Below, in pieces: positions 37,807 to 51,038 of a stretch of DNA of 64,000 nucleotides (position 1 is the stretch's first letter; the number at the start of each line of letters is the position of its first letter). The position numbers and the translations under genes were made by a program. The notes beneath the pieces were generated by a model that saw nothing but the letters and a program-made list of their open reading frames with translations, did not search any database and was not told the origin of the DNA. This DNA is from Candidatus Thiodiazotropha sp. (ex Monitilora ramsayi) (GTDB lineage Bacteria > Pseudomonadota > Gammaproteobacteria > Chromatiales > Chromatiaceae), in contig JAHXIO010000011.1 of NCBI GenBank assembly GCA_025655595.1, positions 248,001-312,000 on the forward strand, given 5' to 3'.

Positions 37807-40341
37807 CTATCCGAATAAGGGCATCAACTGCTTGAGTTCAAACCTATGCTCAGCGTGGTTAGGGGTACCGATGAGATATCCCTGTATATAGTCACAATCC
37901 AAGCGTTGCAGAAAGGTCAATTGAGACTCATTTTCCACACCTTCAGCGATCACCTTGATACCAAATGCATGCGCAAGCTGTACCATGGCCAGGACAACAC
38001 TGGCATCGTTGGCATCTGCATCGGCATGGCGTATGAACTCGCGGTCGATCTTCAGATAATCGAAGGGAAACTGACGAAGATGGCTCAGTGAGGCCTGTCC
38101 TGTACCGAAATCATCCAGCGCGATGCGAGCACCCAATGCCCTCGCCTGCTGCAGAAAGACCTCCGCATCCACCAGATCCTGCATCAGAATATCTTCCGTA
38201 ATCTCCAGAATCAGACTGTCTGAAAAAAAATCGTGTGCGATTAATCTCTCCAGAAGTTGCCGTCTGAAAACCTGGTCATTGAGTAATCTGACTGAGAGAT
38301 TGATCGCTATGGCGACCTTCTCACCCGTCTGCCGATAGTGGTTATGTTGAAAGGTGTATGCCTGCCGCATAAGCGATTCGATTACCGAAGCGATGACACC
38401 GGTATCGTCGAGTACGGAGAGAAATTCCGCAGGATGGAGAGTACCCCGCTCCGGGTGCCGCCAACGCATCAACGCTTCGAAACAGAAGAGCTCACCACTG
38501 TTACAGTCGACAATTGGTTGAAAATGAAATATGAATTCATCCCGCTCCGCCGCCTGACGCACCTGGGTCTCACGTTGGAGCCCTTCTGAAGCTCTTGAAG
38601 TCAATTCCCCGCTAAAGAAACAGTAGGCGGCCCTGCCTTGCCGTTTCGCCTCATACATCGCAGCGTCCGCGTCTCTTATCAGGTATTCGGCGGAAACATC
38701 ATCATGTGGCGCAGTTGATATGCCCACGGAGACCGATATACGTAGTTCATGATCCGCCAACTTCATCGGTTGTTCTATAGTTCGCAGAATCTTTCTTGCC
38801 AGCAGGGACATGTCATCCCGGCTGTTAATGCCCTCCACGAGTATCGCGAACTCATCACCACCCAGACGGGCCACGGTATCGGAACTACGGACCAGGGACG
38901 TCAATCTCTCCGCTACCGTCTGTAGTAATTCGTCACCCACCAAATGGCCCAGGCTGTCATTCACCTGCTTGAACTGGTCAAGATCAAGGAACATCAGTCC
39001 AATCTGCGTCTCCCCCCTAAGCGCAATTGCCAAGGCATGCTCCAGGCGATCACGGAACAGGACACGATTGGGTAGTTGGGTCAATGCGTCATGATGTGCG
39101 ATATGATCCAGATAGCGCTGGCGCTGATGTACCTGTCTGCGCATCTCATCGAATGCATCCACCAGATCCCGTGTTTCCCTGAGCTCTGCCGGCGGTGGTT
39201 TTATATCAATTTCACCCCTTGCTTCCTCCTTTAATGCATACGCTGTTTCGGCAATTGGTTGAAGCAGATTTCTATTGATATAGAGATAGGCTGCGAGAAT
39301 CATCAGAATACCCATAACAGCAATGCTCAATATCGAGTCAGACAGTTGTTTGGCTGTCTGGGTCAACTGTGTTATGTCCGTTGCAGAGTCATTGTCCAGG
39401 CGCAGATCAATCATGGAAAAGCGCTCGCGCATACGGGCCATTATCGGGGTAATCGATTCGCGCATCAGTTGTAAATCTTGTCGCCAGACCTCTTTCTCCA
39501 TGGCAATAAAGACCTGATTGCTGGCGCCGATCCAGGTATTGGCGTGTACCATCAGCTGGTCGATAGGACCAACTTCCACAGATCCCAGCAAAGCCTTGTC
39601 GTGCAGATCTCTCAAGGCATCGATATGGGTCAGTACCAGTTGTGCAAAAATTTCAACTTTTTCCTGCGAATCAGGTGCGTCAGATTGAAAACCGCCGGTA
39701 ATGACTCCGAATCGATAGGATACGAAATGGTGCATCTCCTCGACCATACCTCGCCAGGCCCAAGTCAAGGCGGAGAGCGCTTCCAGAGCCTTGACGTTGC
39801 CTTCTACAGAGAGGCCTTTCTCAAGTTCCTTAATCTCCACCAGGAAAAACTGGTTACTCGGGAACATCTCATCCTGCAGTAGCCGTACAGCGGGGAACCA
39901 ACGCTGGGCTTCTGTCCGGACTTCTATCAGACGTTCCGTTTCCCGCTGCAACTCATTGAAGTCGACCAGGAGGGCGGATGCCAAACCATCCTGTTTGGAT
40001 GACCCTGTGCGCAAGGTATCGGAGAGTGTTTCCAGACTCCCATCCATCTTTGTGAGGACGGCTTTTATCGGGTCGGCATCACTTGTCCCGGGCTCAAGCA
40101 GAATGCGATGGAGGTGATTCTCCAAGCGATTCAGTTGAGTCTGGATATCCACGAGCAGCCCGGCCGTATGAGAGCGCTGGGAGATGGCTTGGATCTGGGC
40201 CTGACTGGTACCCCTGACATGACTCCAGCCTAAATAGGCAATAGCCATCAGTGTGATCGCCGAGAGCAACGACAAGTAGGCGTATCGTCCCCGGTAGGAA
40301 TCCAGTCCGGGAATCATCTCCAAGAGTTTTCGCACTGGCAA
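37807..40341 (-). CDS. GGDEF-EAL membrane protein for cyclic-di-GMP turnover
   Basis: About 840 residues. Membrane helices at residues 20-38 and about 325-348 flank a helical periplasmic sensor domain. The GGDEF domain has ARLGGDEFAIL and an intact RSSD I-site five residues before it; the EAL domain has CFEALMRWRHP and ALDDFGTGQASL. Either cyclase or phosphodiesterase activity is possible, as all motifs look intact. The start is uncertain: TTG at 40341, GTG at 40335 or ATG at 40317. Downstream is the tRNA gene. Confidence 0.88.
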   Translation of the reverse strand: MPVRKLLEMIPGLDSYRGRYAYLSLLSAITLMAIAYLGWSHVRGTSQAQIQAISQRSHTAGLLVDIQTQLNRLENHLHRILLEPGTSDADPIKAVLTKMDGSLETLSDTLRTGSSKQDGLASALLVDFNELQRETERLIEVRTEAQRWFPAVRLLQDEMFPSNQFFLVEIKELEKGLSVEGNVKALEALSALTWAWRGMVEEMHHFVSYRFGVITGGFQSDAPDSQEKVEIFAQLVLTHIDALRDLHDKALLGSVEVGPIDQLMVHANTWIGASNQVFIAMEKEVWRQDLQLMRESITPIMARMRERFSMIDLRLDNDSATDITQLTQTAKQLSDSILSIAVMGILMILAAYLYINRNLLQPIAETAYALKEEARGEIDIKPPPAELRETRDLVDAFDEMRRQVHQRQRYLDHIAHHDALTQLPNRVLFRDRLEHALAIALRGETQIGLMFLDLDQFKQVNDSLGHLVGDELLQTVAERLTSLVRSSDTVARLGGDEFAILVEGINSRDDMSLLARKILRTIEQPMKLADHELRISVSVGISTAPHDDVSAEYLIRDADAAMYEAKRQGRAAYCFFSGELTSRASEGLQRETQVRQAAERDEFIFHFQPIVDCNSGELFCFEALMRWRHPERGTLHPAEFLSVLDDTGVIASVIESLMRQAYTFQHNHYRQTGEKVAIAINLSVRLLNDQVFRRQLLERLIAHDFFSDSLILEITEDILMQDLVDAEVFLQQARALGARIALDDFGTGQASLSHLRQFPFDYLKIDREFIRHADADANDASVVLAMVQLAHAFGIKVIAEGVENESQLTFLQRLDCDYIQGYLIGTPNHAEHRFELKQLMPLFG

Positions 40342-40607
40342 GCTCGCAATCAGTAATCGCTTAGGCCGGAATGCCCAGCCTCAAGCGAAGGGGCTTACCC
40401 ACCGAATCAAACTTCGGGGGAACCGTGGAACAGGACTGGAAAGCTGGAGAAACGCCAAAACCACACGCAAGGCTACAGCTATCCTCTTATCCCGCGGGCG
40501 ATAGCTGTCTGCCGCGGTTAAAATCCGTCGGCAGCAGTATACTCTATCCTTCCCCTAGGGAATTGACTCTGGACAAGATTTTATCAATTTACCAGAAAAT
40601 CGAAAAA
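40342..40607 (-). other. Gene-free leader of the GGDEF-EAL gene with long stem
   Basis: 266 bp between the anti-sigma stop and the GGDEF-EAL start. It contains a perfect 9-bp inverted repeat ACAGCTATC/GATAGCTGT (40475-40483 and 40500-40508) with a GC-rich loop, plus further short stems towards the start codon. No known riboswitch pattern was recognised. Confidence 0.45.
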
Positions 40608-41303
40608 TCAGATTTCTGTCAACCGACCTTCGAAAACGATCTCCTGACTCGGGGTATTCGAAGGCATATCGGCCTCTTCCTCGATGGAAACCATGAATAA
40701 CTGGCGACTGGGGGCTTGCTTCACAGGCATCGGCATTTCCCTGCTGCCACTATGGGGGAGAATACCCAAGGGGTGCATATTGCCGCTTCCATCCTTCATC
40801 CAAAGGTGGCAGACCTTGCCTTGCGGTAAATTCGAGGGTTCGACTGCCCTGACATTCAGATAACCCTGTCCCTGCTGGGCCGCGACTATCCAACCCGCAG
40901 TGGACTTATCGTTCAGCACAACCATCATGCTGTCCATCCCCAGACCACCTTCATGCGAGGTGAAAAGGGTCAGGGCCATACCCAACACCAATGCTGCCGC
41001 AGCCATCCCGAGTCCACGCCAGAACTGAAGACTGGCCCAAAGTCCGGAGGAAGGGTTGGATGACCTGTCTTTGGGTGATGTGCGTCTTTCCAGCTCTTGC
41101 CAAACCGAGGCAGGCGGAGACACCGGCTCCACAGTATTGAGCAGCGGCCCGAACCGCCGTTCCCAGGCATCGACTTCCGCCTGCAGTTGTAGATCTTCTT
41201 CCAGGCGCCGCTCAAATTCCGCACGATCTGCGTCATCCATCGTCCCCAGTACATATTCACCAGCAAGGACGCTGTTGTCTTGGATCTCACTCTCTTTCAT
41301 CAT
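40608..41303 (-). CDS. RskA-like anti-sigma factor
   Basis: 231 residues from the ATG at 41303, which overlaps the sigma-factor stop (ATGA). N-terminal anti-sigma part: LAGEYVLGTMDDADRAEFER; one membrane helix (LGMAAAALVLGMALTLF) at about residue 105-122; a periplasmic RskA domain with AGWIVAAQQGQGYLNVRAV and CHLWMKDGSGNMHPLG. It holds the cognate sigma factor at the membrane until a signal releases it. Confidence 0.85.
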   Translation of the reverse strand: MMKESEIQDNSVLAGEYVLGTMDDADRAEFERRLEEDLQLQAEVDAWERRFGPLLNTVEPVSPPASVWQELERRTSPKDRSSNPSSGLWASLQFWRGLGMAAAALVLGMALTLFTSHEGGLGMDSMMVVLNDKSTAGWIVAAQQGQGYLNVRAVEPSNLPQGKVCHLWMKDGSGNMHPLGILPHSGSREMPMPVKQAPSRQLFMVSIEEEADMPSNTPSQEIVFEGRLTEI

Positions 41304-41884
41304 GGCTCCAGACACCTCCTCAGTTGCGCCAGGCCACGACGGATCCATGTCTTGACGGTTCCCAAAGGCGCATCTGTTTGATTCGCAAGTTCATCATGCG
41401 TGAGGCCTTTAAAATAGGCCAAGGCGATCATTTGCCGCTGGTTCTCGTTCAACAGTTCCAAACAGGCTTTGAGGCGTAATCCCTCATCACTCTGTGTCAG
41501 GTTATCCAGCGGTAGTGGGTCTGTATCAGCCTCCTCCAAAAAGGTATGCCCATCAGACTCCATCACCTCGCGTCGCCGTCGGCGGAGTTGGTCCAGCGCT
41601 TGGTTACGCGCGATCGTCATCATCCAGGTCATCGGCGCTGCCAGATAGGGACGGTAGCTTTCCGCATTGTTCCAGATTTTGACAAAAGCCTCCTGTAGGC
41701 AATCTTCCGCCCACGCTTCTCTGTTGAGTATACGCAGTACAACGCCATACAGATTCGCCGACGTCATTTGATAAAGACGCGCAAAAGCTTTCTGGTCATT
41801 TAGGGCACAGGCAGCAAGCAGCTCAGTTAGCTCTTGATTTCTCTGGTTTTTTTCTTCTATTTTTCGATCGTTCCCGCTCGACAT
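41300..41884 (-). CDS. ECF sigma factor (SigK-like)
   Basis: 194 residues with region 2 (DQKAFARLYQMTSANLYG, then DCLQEAFVKIWNNAESYRPY) and region 4 (LAYFKGLTHDELANQTDAPL, then GTVKTWIRRGLAQLRR). The adjacent RskA-like gene marks it as the SigK/RskA type. It would direct RNA polymerase to a small regulon after release. Confidence 0.88.
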   Translation of the reverse strand: MSSGNDRKIEEKNQRNQELTELLAACALNDQKAFARLYQMTSANLYGVVLRILNREAWAEDCLQEAFVKIWNNAESYRPYLAAPMTWMMTIARNQALDQLRRRRREVMESDGHTFLEEADTDPLPLDNLTQSDEGLRLKACLELLNENQRQMIALAYFKGLTHDELANQTDAPLGTVKTWIRRGLAQLRRCLEP

Positions 41885-42138
41885 GCCTCCCCTCCCAGGG
41901 AATATTCTTATGCCTAGTGTAGAGCGTAGAGCGCAAATATCGGTCTGGCGTCACGCTTTTATAACAATTTGGATCGCAGCACTAGATTACTGATGGTAAC
42001 AGCTATCGGCAAGCTGAAACCTGAACAGTTCCCTGCATTCTGGGTTGAACGCCATATCGATCGACCGGAGCAGTGAACCCAATAGGGAGTTGAAACATGA
42101 GTACGCCCAGTTTTTTCTGCGGCTTTTCTCAAGAATCC

Positions 42139-42519
42139 TTATCGAGCAGGACATCTGATATGGGTTGACCAGACGTCCTCAGATAGAAGCATGAGCGTGT
42201 CTGAGTCGATAACCCGGTAGAGTGGATCATCGATGATATTGGTATTGGGTCGATAACTACCCATTTCGAAGCAGCCACCCGGACCGCAGAATGAGACATA
42301 GTAGAGATCTTCCCTGGCGGGCCCGATGGCCCATCCCCATGGATCTTCACAATTGTCTTCTTTCCAAAAGCCAGCCAGAGGGTGCGTGTCGGATGCCACA
42401 GCAAGCCTTTCTATATGCCAGTTGGGCTCATGATTGAAAGAGGCAAAGGCCATAAAGAGACATAGGGAGACAACACTCAGAGTGAGACTGGAGAGAACGA
42501 CCTTGTTCAGACTATTCAT
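42139..42519 (-). CDS. Secreted hypothetical protein
   Basis: 126 residues with a signal-anchor-type start (VVLSSLTLSVVSLCLFMAFA) and a mature part with paired Cys (KEDNCEDPWGW, SFCGPGGCFEMG, IRCPAR) that could form disulfides. No family recognised. It stands alone, 250 bp from the sigma factor gene. Confidence 0.6.
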   Translation of the reverse strand: MNSLNKVVLSSLTLSVVSLCLFMAFASFNHEPNWHIERLAVASDTHPLAGFWKEDNCEDPWGWAIGPAREDLYYVSFCGPGGCFEMGSYRPNTNIIDDPLYRVIDSDTLMLLSEDVWSTHIRCPAR

Positions 42520-42827
42520 ATTTTCGCTTCCTTGCTAAAAGTGACTAATCCATTCCAATCGATCAGACAAATGGTTGAGTGCTATAGCAGTCTCAATACG
42601 TCACACCGTTACTAGGGACATCACTCTGACTGTCTCTCATCGACGTGCGTCAAACAGACCTTTCACCACAGACACCCACATCTGCAACGCATCAGCGATA
42701 TACAGATACCGGCACTTAGCAAAGCCTAACAGATTCCGCTAAACTGAGTCACTATCGCTTTCCATGCTTTGTTTGCCAGAAAAAAAGGGGCTAAAAGCCC
42801 CTTTTTTATTCCTGGTCAGGCACTTAA
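42520..42827. other. Intergenic stretch with bidirectional terminator
   Basis: Gene-free. Only the hairpin at 42781-42807 stands out; the rest holds the promoter region of the secreted protein but no clear hexamers. Confidence 0.5.
42781..42807. terminator. Bidirectional rho-independent terminator after pnp
   Basis: GGGGCT-AAA-AGCCCC (42787-42801) framed by six As and six Ts, a perfect terminator on either strand; ends the pnp transcript. Confidence 0.9.
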
Positions 42828-44924
42828 TCAGGCCTCTTCAACGGCTTTCATACTGAGTCGTATGCGTCCCTGTTTGTCGACTTCCAGCACTTTAACCTTG
42901 ATAGTGTCACCTTCAGATAGCTTGTCACTGACTTTTTCCACTCGCTCGTTGGAAATCTGGGAAATGTGCACCAGACCGTCCTTACCCGGTAGAATGGTGA
43001 CGAAAGCACCAAAATCCATCAGCTTCGCGACCTTACCTTCGTAGATGGTACCGACCTCCACGTCTGCGGTAATCAGCTCGACACGTTTGCGTGCCTCTTC
43101 ACCGGCAGATTTGTCGACCGAGAAAATTTTCACCACACCGTCATCGGTTATATCGACGGTAGCACCTGTCTCTTCGGTGATGGAACGGATGGTGACACCA
43201 CCCTTACCGATGACGTCACGGATCTTATCCGGGTGGATCTTGAACTCGATGATACGCGGTGCGTGCTCGGACATATCCTCACGGTGTGAATCGATAACCT
43301 TATTCATCTCACCGAGGATATGCATGCGTCCCTCTTTCGCCTGCGCCAGGGCGATCTCCATGATCTCTTTGGTGATACCGTTGATCTTGATATCCATCTG
43401 CAGGGCATTGATACCGTCAGCGGTACCGGCCACCTTGAAGTCCATATCACCCAGGTGGTCCTCGTCGCCCATGATATCGGTCAGGACAGCGAACTTGTCA
43501 CCCTCTTTGATCAAACCCATGGCAACACCGGCCACGGGCGACTTGACCGGTACACCGGCATCCATCAACGCCAGGCTGGTGCCACAGACAGAGGCCATGG
43601 ACGAAGAGCCGTTGGATTCAGTGATCTCGGAGACCACACGGATGGCATATGGGAACTCACCAATGGTGGGCATACAGGCCAGCACACCGCGTTTGGCCAG
43701 GCGTCCATGACCGATTTCCCGACGCTTGGGACTGCCCACTCGACCGGTCTCACCCACACAGAAGGGAGGAAAGTTGTAGTGCAACATAAAGTGCTCGCGG
43801 CGCGAGCCTTCCAGTGCGTCGATAATCTGTGAATCACGCTCGGTACCCAGCGTGGTGACAACCAGAGCCTGGGTCTCACCACGGGTAAACAACGCAGAAC
43901 CATGGGTACGCGGCAACACGCCGGTACGCACACTGATGGGGCGAACGGTGCGGGTATCACGACCGTCGATACGCGGCTCGCCATCCAATATGCGCCCACG
44001 TACAGTACGCTTTTTCAGTTTCTCCAACGCACCCTTGACCTGATCGGCACTCCAGCGGGGCTCGCCGCCCTCTTCCGCAGTACACAGCTTTTCGACCGTT
44101 GCTGCGGCCACAGCGTCTGCCGCCGCATAGCGATCCAGTTTATCTGCAATAGAATAGGCATCACCTATACCTTGAGCGGCTTCCGCCTCCACTGCAGCCG
44201 TCAGTTCTTGATCTTCCTCCGGTGCTGCAAACTCAGCAGGTGCTTTGTTTACTTCTGCTGCCAGCTCCTTGATGGCCTGGATGGTAACTTTGGACTGCTC
44301 ATGACCAAACAGAACCGCACCTAACATAATCTCTTCTGAGAGCTGATTAGCCTCAGACTCTACCATCAATACGGCTTCTTCGGTGCCGGAAACAATCAGA
44401 TCCAAATCGGAATCGGGATTGAGACCGGTGGTGGCAGCATTGAGAATGTATTCGCCATCCTTGTAGCCGACTCGAGCCGCGCCGACAGGTCCCTGAAAAG
44501 GCAGGCCTGATATGGCCAGTGCTGCAGAGGTGCCGATGAGCGATGGAATCTCAGGATCTACCGCAGGATTCAAGGACATCACGGTGATGATCACCTGAAC
44601 CTCGCTGGTGAAACCTTTCGGGAATAGCGGGCGAATAGGCCGGTCGATCAGACGGGCAGTGAGTATCTCCTTCTCACTGGGACGACCCTCACGACGAAAA
44701 AAACCGCCCGGGATCATGCCGGCGGCGTAGGTCTTTTCCTGGTAGTCCACGGTCAATGGGAAAAAATCGCGCTCAATACTGCTCTTGGCCTCAACCACGG
44801 TCACCTGAACCACGGTATCATCCATATTTACCATCACGGCGCCATCCGCCTGTCTTGCGATCTCACCTGTTTCGATGGAGACCTTATTGTCTCCCCACTG
44901 GAATTCTTTCTTTATCAAAGTCAC
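42828..44924 (-). CDS. pnp: Polyribonucleotide nucleotidyltransferase
   Basis: 698 residues, usual length. Two RNase PH cores (start [16 protein letters not shown]; second with [14 protein letters not shown] and [14 protein letters not shown]), a KH domain ([17 protein letters not shown]) and a C-terminal S1 domain ([19 protein letters not shown]). It degrades RNA 3' to 5' with phosphate and joins the degradosome. Follows rpsO by 37 bp, the usual pair. Confidence 0.98.
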   Translation of the reverse strand: MTLIKKEFQWGDNKVSIETGEIARQADGAVMVNMDDTVVQVTVVEAKSSIERDFFPLTVDYQEKTYAAGMIPGGFFRREGRPSEKEILTARLIDRPIRPLFPKGFTSEVQVIITVMSLNPAVDPEIPSLIGTSAALAISGLPFQGPVGAARVGYKDGEYILNAATTGLNPDSDLDLIVSGTEEAVLMVESEANQLSEEIMLGAVLFGHEQSKVTIQAIKELAAEVNKAPAEFAAPEEDQELTAAVEAEAAQGIGDAYSIADKLDRYAAADAVAAATVEKLCTAEEGGEPRWSADQVKGALEKLKKRTVRGRILDGEPRIDGRDTRTVRPISVRTGVLPRTHGSALFTRGETQALVVTTLGTERDSQIIDALEGSRREHFMLHYNFPPFCVGETGRVGSPKRREIGHGRLAKRGVLACMPTIGEFPYAIRVVSEITESNGSSSMASVCGTSLALMDAGVPVKSPVAGVAMGLIKEGDKFAVLTDIMGDEDHLGDMDFKVAGTADGINALQMDIKINGITKEIMEIALAQAKEGRMHILGEMNKVIDSHREDMSEHAPRIIEFKIHPDKIRDVIGKGGVTIRSITEETGATVDITDDGVVKIFSVDKSAGEEARKRVELITADVEVGTIYEGKVAKLMDFGAFVTILPGKDGLVHISQISNERVEKVSDKLSEGDTIKVKVLEVDKQGRIRLSMKAVEEA

Positions 44925-44961
44925 TGTTTAATCCTTGGGATTCTGGTGTTTGACGGACTGA

Positions 44962-45231
44962 CTAGCGGCGCAGGCCGAGGCGGGCGATGAGATCGCGATA
45001 GCGCTGCTGATCTTTCTTTTTCAGGTAGTCGAGCAGTTTACGGCGAGAGTTGACCAAGCGTACCAGACCCTGACGGGAATGGTGGTCCTGCTTGTGCTCC
45101 TTGAAGTGTTCGGTCAGCTGGGTGATGCGGCTGGTCATCAGTGCCACCTGAACTTCAGGTGAACCGGTATCGCCAGGCGCACGCTGGTACTCTTCAACGA
45201 CGGATTTCTTTTCTGCTGCACTCATTGTCAT
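44962..45231 (-). CDS. rpsO: Ribosomal protein S15
   Basis: 89 residues, full length, with the S15 signature around [17 protein letters not shown] and [20 protein letters not shown]. Binds 16S rRNA at the h20-h22 junction. GGAGAACG precedes the ATG. Located upstream of pnp. Confidence 0.98.
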   Translation of the reverse strand: MTMSAAEKKSVVEEYQRAPGDTGSPEVQVALMTSRITQLTEHFKEHKQDHHSRQGLVRLVNSRRKLLDYLKKKDQQRYRDLIARLGLRR

Positions 45232-45425
45232 GACGTTCTCCTCTGGGTTGCGTCTTAATTACAGGCCACTTCTTATAGGCCGACCCGACAATGAGTTCAG
45301 GCCGACCGGACCCCAAAAAAATAGGTTCTACTTCGGGTACTACCCGAAAGACCGCGTAGTATGCGCGTTATGTTCGATCTCAGCAACCAAAAAATCATCC
45401 AAATCAGGAGGAATTCACCTGAAAT
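45232..45425 (-). other. rpsO leader, candidate S15-binding RNA
   Basis: On the minus strand the leader contains GTCGGCCT twice, a GGCC/GGCC stem close to the ribosome site, and a 7-bp hairpin TTCGGGT/ACCCGAA (45332-45348) further up. E. coli S15 represses its own mRNA through a pseudoknot at this place, so an autogenous control element is plausible. The exact fold was not modelled. Confidence 0.45.
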
Positions 45426-46349
45426 TCAACTCCTTACCTGCATCAGGCGCTTTGGCGCCACGCGTCCGTCTTCGAGAATCTGTCCGACTCCGAGAAAATC
45501 GCTCTGATTGGCATAGAGTCGTACCCAACCGCTGGTCGGGGCATTCGGCACCAGGATCGGTTGTCCCTGCTGCATATAGAAGGCGGCATCGGGGGTCAGT
45601 TTCACCTCCGGCCACTCCGCCAATGCGCTCTCCAGCGGCAACATCCAGTTGTCCATCTCCTCGAAACGCTTGTCGGCAAAAGCCGACTGCACCTGCTCAA
45701 GCGTCACCATGGACTGATCGTCATAGGGGCCGACACCGGTACGTCGCAAACCGATAACATGGGCGCCACAACCCAGGCGCTTACCGATATCCTCCGCCAG
45801 GGTGCGTACGTAGGTGCCCTTGGAGCAGTGCACATCGAGTACACACTCGGGCAAGTCAAAACTGAGCAGATTCAGGGCATGAATGTGAATGGTTCTCGGC
45901 TCCCGCTCTACTTCCAGTCCCTGCCTTGCCAGCTTGTAGAGTCGTTCACCCTGGTGCTTGATTGCAGAATACATGGGGGGCAGCTGCTGCTGCTCGCCCT
46001 GGAACTCCCCAAGCACCTGCATCAGATCGCTCTCGGTGACACCACTGGGATCCACGGACTCCAACAGTTCGCCTTCCGCATCAGCAGTGGTGGTGGTCTC
46101 ACCCAGCTTCACCCGAACGCGATAGTGTTTGTCGGCATCGAGCAGGAAGGCCGACAGCTTGGTCGCCTCCCCAAAGCAGATGGGGAGCAGGCCCGTCGCC
46201 AATGGGTCAAGGCTGCCGGTATGCCCGGCCTTGGCTGCCTTGTAAAGAAACTTGACCTCCTGCAAGGCTTTGTTGGAGGTCATGCCTATCGGCTTGTCGA
46301 GCAGCAATACACCACTGATATTGCGCCCTCTGTTTCGACGACGTCCCAT
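45426..46349 (-). CDS. truB: tRNA pseudouridine-55 synthase
   Basis: 307 residues with the catalytic region HTGSLDPLATGLLPICFG and RVKLGETTTTADAEG, plus a C-terminal PUA-like part. It makes pseudouridine 55 in tRNA T-loops. In standard order after rbfA. Confidence 0.97.
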   Translation of the reverse strand: MGRRRNRGRNISGVLLLDKPIGMTSNKALQEVKFLYKAAKAGHTGSLDPLATGLLPICFGEATKLSAFLLDADKHYRVRVKLGETTTTADAEGELLESVDPSGVTESDLMQVLGEFQGEQQQLPPMYSAIKHQGERLYKLARQGLEVEREPRTIHIHALNLLSFDLPECVLDVHCSKGTYVRTLAEDIGKRLGCGAHVIGLRRTGVGPYDDQSMVTLEQVQSAFADKRFEEMDNWMLPLESALAEWPEVKLTPDAAFYMQQGQPILVPNAPTSGWVRLYANQSDFLGVGQILEDGRVAPKRLMQVRS

Positions 46350-46487
46350 GCTCAGTCTCTAGCTATTAATTTTGAATGTTGAATTGAAGAAGACACTTCT
46401 TGCGCAACATAAATAAAGTCGCACAACAAAATCCACGACCGAGGAGAGTTCATTAATTCAAAATTCATCGTTCAAATTAACAACAAG
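46350..46487. repeat. AATTCAAAATTCA-type intergenic repeat
   Basis: AT-rich 138-bp gap. It contains ATTAATTTTGAATGTTGAATT near 46357 and TTAATTCAAAATTCATCGTT near 46452 in inverted orientation. A similar AATTCAAAATTCA is in the nusA-rimP gap (51032-51044). Confidence 0.4.
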
Positions 46488-46856
46488 CTAATCGGAATCG
46501 CTCTTATGGTCGCCTACGGCCTGGTCGATCAGGGACGATAGGTGCTCACCCTGCTCAACAGAAGTGTCATAGACAAAAATCAGCTTCGGCACGCTACGCA
46601 GTTTCACTCGCTGACCCAACAGCCAGCGCAGATGCCCCGCCACCTGGTTCAGGTGTGCGGCAACCTCTTTATGAGTCACCTGCCCGGCCATGGCTGTGAA
46701 ATAGACCTTGGCCTGGGAAAAGTCCCGCACAACCCGGACCTCCTGCAGAGTAATCATACCGAGCGCCGGATCCTTGATCTCTTCACGGATCAGCTCGGCC
46801 AACTCCCGCTGAAGTTCGGCCCCGACCCGGTCGGTTCTCTTGAAATCTCTCGACAT
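46488..46856 (-). CDS. rbfA: Ribosome-binding factor A
   Basis: 122 residues: RVGAELQRELAELIREEIKD and KVYFTAMAGQVTHKEVAAHL, then LRSVPKLIFVYDTSVEQG. Full-length KH-fold maturation factor for the 30S subunit. Lies between infB and truB. Confidence 0.97.
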   Translation of the reverse strand: MSRDFKRTDRVGAELQRELAELIREEIKDPALGMITLQEVRVVRDFSQAKVYFTAMAGQVTHKEVAAHLNQVAGHLRWLLGQRVKLRSVPKLIFVYDTSVEQGEHLSSLIDQAVGDHKSDSD

Positions 46857-46879
46857 ATCTTGTGGCTACGGGTAAACAA

Positions 46880-49450
<2,571 letters not shown>

Positions 49451-49529
49451 ACATCAGGCCTCTCGAGTTTGCCTTATCCACCGTTTCTTATTCCTGGTTG
49501 GCAAGTTGCCGGATTATCCGTCGCAACTG

Positions 49530-51023
49530 CTACTCCGTCTCTTCGAACCAGGGCGCACGGGCTGTCATGATCAGCTTGCCCGCTCGTTCTTCATCCATAT
49601 CATCTATTTCCATCAGATCGTCGATGGACTGTTCTGCAAGATCTTCCATGGTTACCACTCCCTTACCGGCCAGAATAAAGGCCAGGTCCTTGTCCATGCC
49701 TTCCATTGTCAGCAGATCTTCAGCCGGCTCACAGAACGCCTCCTCATTGGCGATCGCTCGGGTCAGCAGAAAATCCTTGGCGCGGTTTCGCAACTCATCC
49801 ACCAAGTCCTGATCGAACTCTTCGATCGCAACCAGTTCTTCAAGGGGCACATAGGCTACTTCGTCCACCGTAGTAAAGCCCTCCTGGACCAGGATGGCAG
49901 CAATATCTTCATCCACATCCAGTTGCTCCATGAAAGACTGCATGAAACCCCGCGCCTCGCTTTCGTTCTTCTCAGAGGCCTGAGCTTCATCCATCACGTT
50001 GAGTTCCCAACCGGTAAGCTGGCTGGCGAGACGGACATTCTGACCGCCCCGGCCTATAGCCTGGGAAAGATTCTCCTCGCTGACGGCTACATCCATGGTA
50101 TGGCTGTCTTCGTCCACCACGATCGAGACCACATCTGCCGGCGACATGGCGTTGATCACATACTGGGCCGGGTTGTCATTCCAGAGAATGATGTCGACGC
50201 GTTCGCCGTTCAATTCATTGGAGACTGCCTGTACACGCGAACCGCGCATGCCGACACAGGCGCCTACAGGATCGATGCGCTGATCCAACGCCTTGACGGC
50301 AATCTTCGCGCGCAGACCCGGATCGCGGGCTGCCCCTCGGATATCGATAAGTCCTTCACCCACTTCTGGCACTTCCAGCTTGAACAGCTCGATCAGCAGT
50401 TCAGGCATGGCGCGGCTGATGAACAGTTGCGGGCCACGGGGTTCGGAACGGACCTCATAGAGATATCCGCGTAAACGATCACCGACTCGTACCGATTCCT
50501 TGGGTATCATGTGCTCACGACCGATGAAGGCCTCGGCGTTGCCCCCCAGATCGAGGAACACGTTACCGCGATCGATCCGTTTGACCACACCGGTCACCAG
50601 TTCGCCTTCGCGTCCACTGAAGGCCTCGACCACCTTGGCCCGCTCCGCTTCGCGGACTTTCTGCACGATAACCTGTTTGGCTGCCTGTGCCGCAATACGG
50701 CCGAATTCAATGGATTCGATCGGCTCTTCGACAAAATCGCCAACCTGGATGTCGGGGTTATCTTCACGGGCCGCCTCCAGGATGACCTGACGCAGCGGGG
50801 CATCCGGCTCATCCTCCGCGTATGCCTCGACCACCTCCCAACGGCGGAAGGTATCGTAGTCTCCCGTAGTGCGATCAATGGCGACGCGCACCAGGATGTC
50901 GTCTCCGTTGCGTTTGCGCGTGGCCGATGCCAACGCAGCCTCAATCGCCTCGAAGATAATTGTCTTACCTACGTCTTTCTCGTTGGAGACCGCATCTACG
51001 ACCAGCAGTATCTCTTTACTCAT
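49530..51023 (-). CDS. nusA: Transcription factor NusA
   Basis: 497 residues: N-terminal RNAP-binding part, S1 domain ([20 protein letters not shown]), KH1/KH2 ([20 protein letters not shown], then [20 protein letters not shown]), and two acidic AR repeats ([37 protein letters not shown]). It modulates pausing, termination and antitermination. The prophage Q-like protein would probably act with the host NusA. Confidence 0.98.
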   Translation of the reverse strand: MSKEILLVVDAVSNEKDVGKTIIFEAIEAALASATRKRNGDDILVRVAIDRTTGDYDTFRRWEVVEAYAEDEPDAPLRQVILEAAREDNPDIQVGDFVEEPIESIEFGRIAAQAAKQVIVQKVREAERAKVVEAFSGREGELVTGVVKRIDRGNVFLDLGGNAEAFIGREHMIPKESVRVGDRLRGYLYEVRSEPRGPQLFISRAMPELLIELFKLEVPEVGEGLIDIRGAARDPGLRAKIAVKALDQRIDPVGACVGMRGSRVQAVSNELNGERVDIILWNDNPAQYVINAMSPADVVSIVVDEDSHTMDVAVSEENLSQAIGRGGQNVRLASQLTGWELNVMDEAQASEKNESEARGFMQSFMEQLDVDEDIAAILVQEGFTTVDEVAYVPLEELVAIEEFDQDLVDELRNRAKDFLLTRAIANEEAFCEPAEDLLTMEGMDKDLAFILAGKGVVTMEDLAEQSIDDLMEIDDMDEERAGKLIMTARAPWFEETE

Positions 51024-51038
51024 CAGTTATTTCCCAAT

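Noticed and set aside
40371-40700. 109-codon plus frame between GGDEF-EAL and anti-sigma genes
   Set aside because: It overlaps the anti-sigma gene end and has no ribosome site or protein-like pattern.
42097-42168. 23-codon plus frame with a good ribosome site (MSTPSFFCGF)
   Set aside because: Too short and ends inside the secreted-protein gene; no support beyond the ribosome site.
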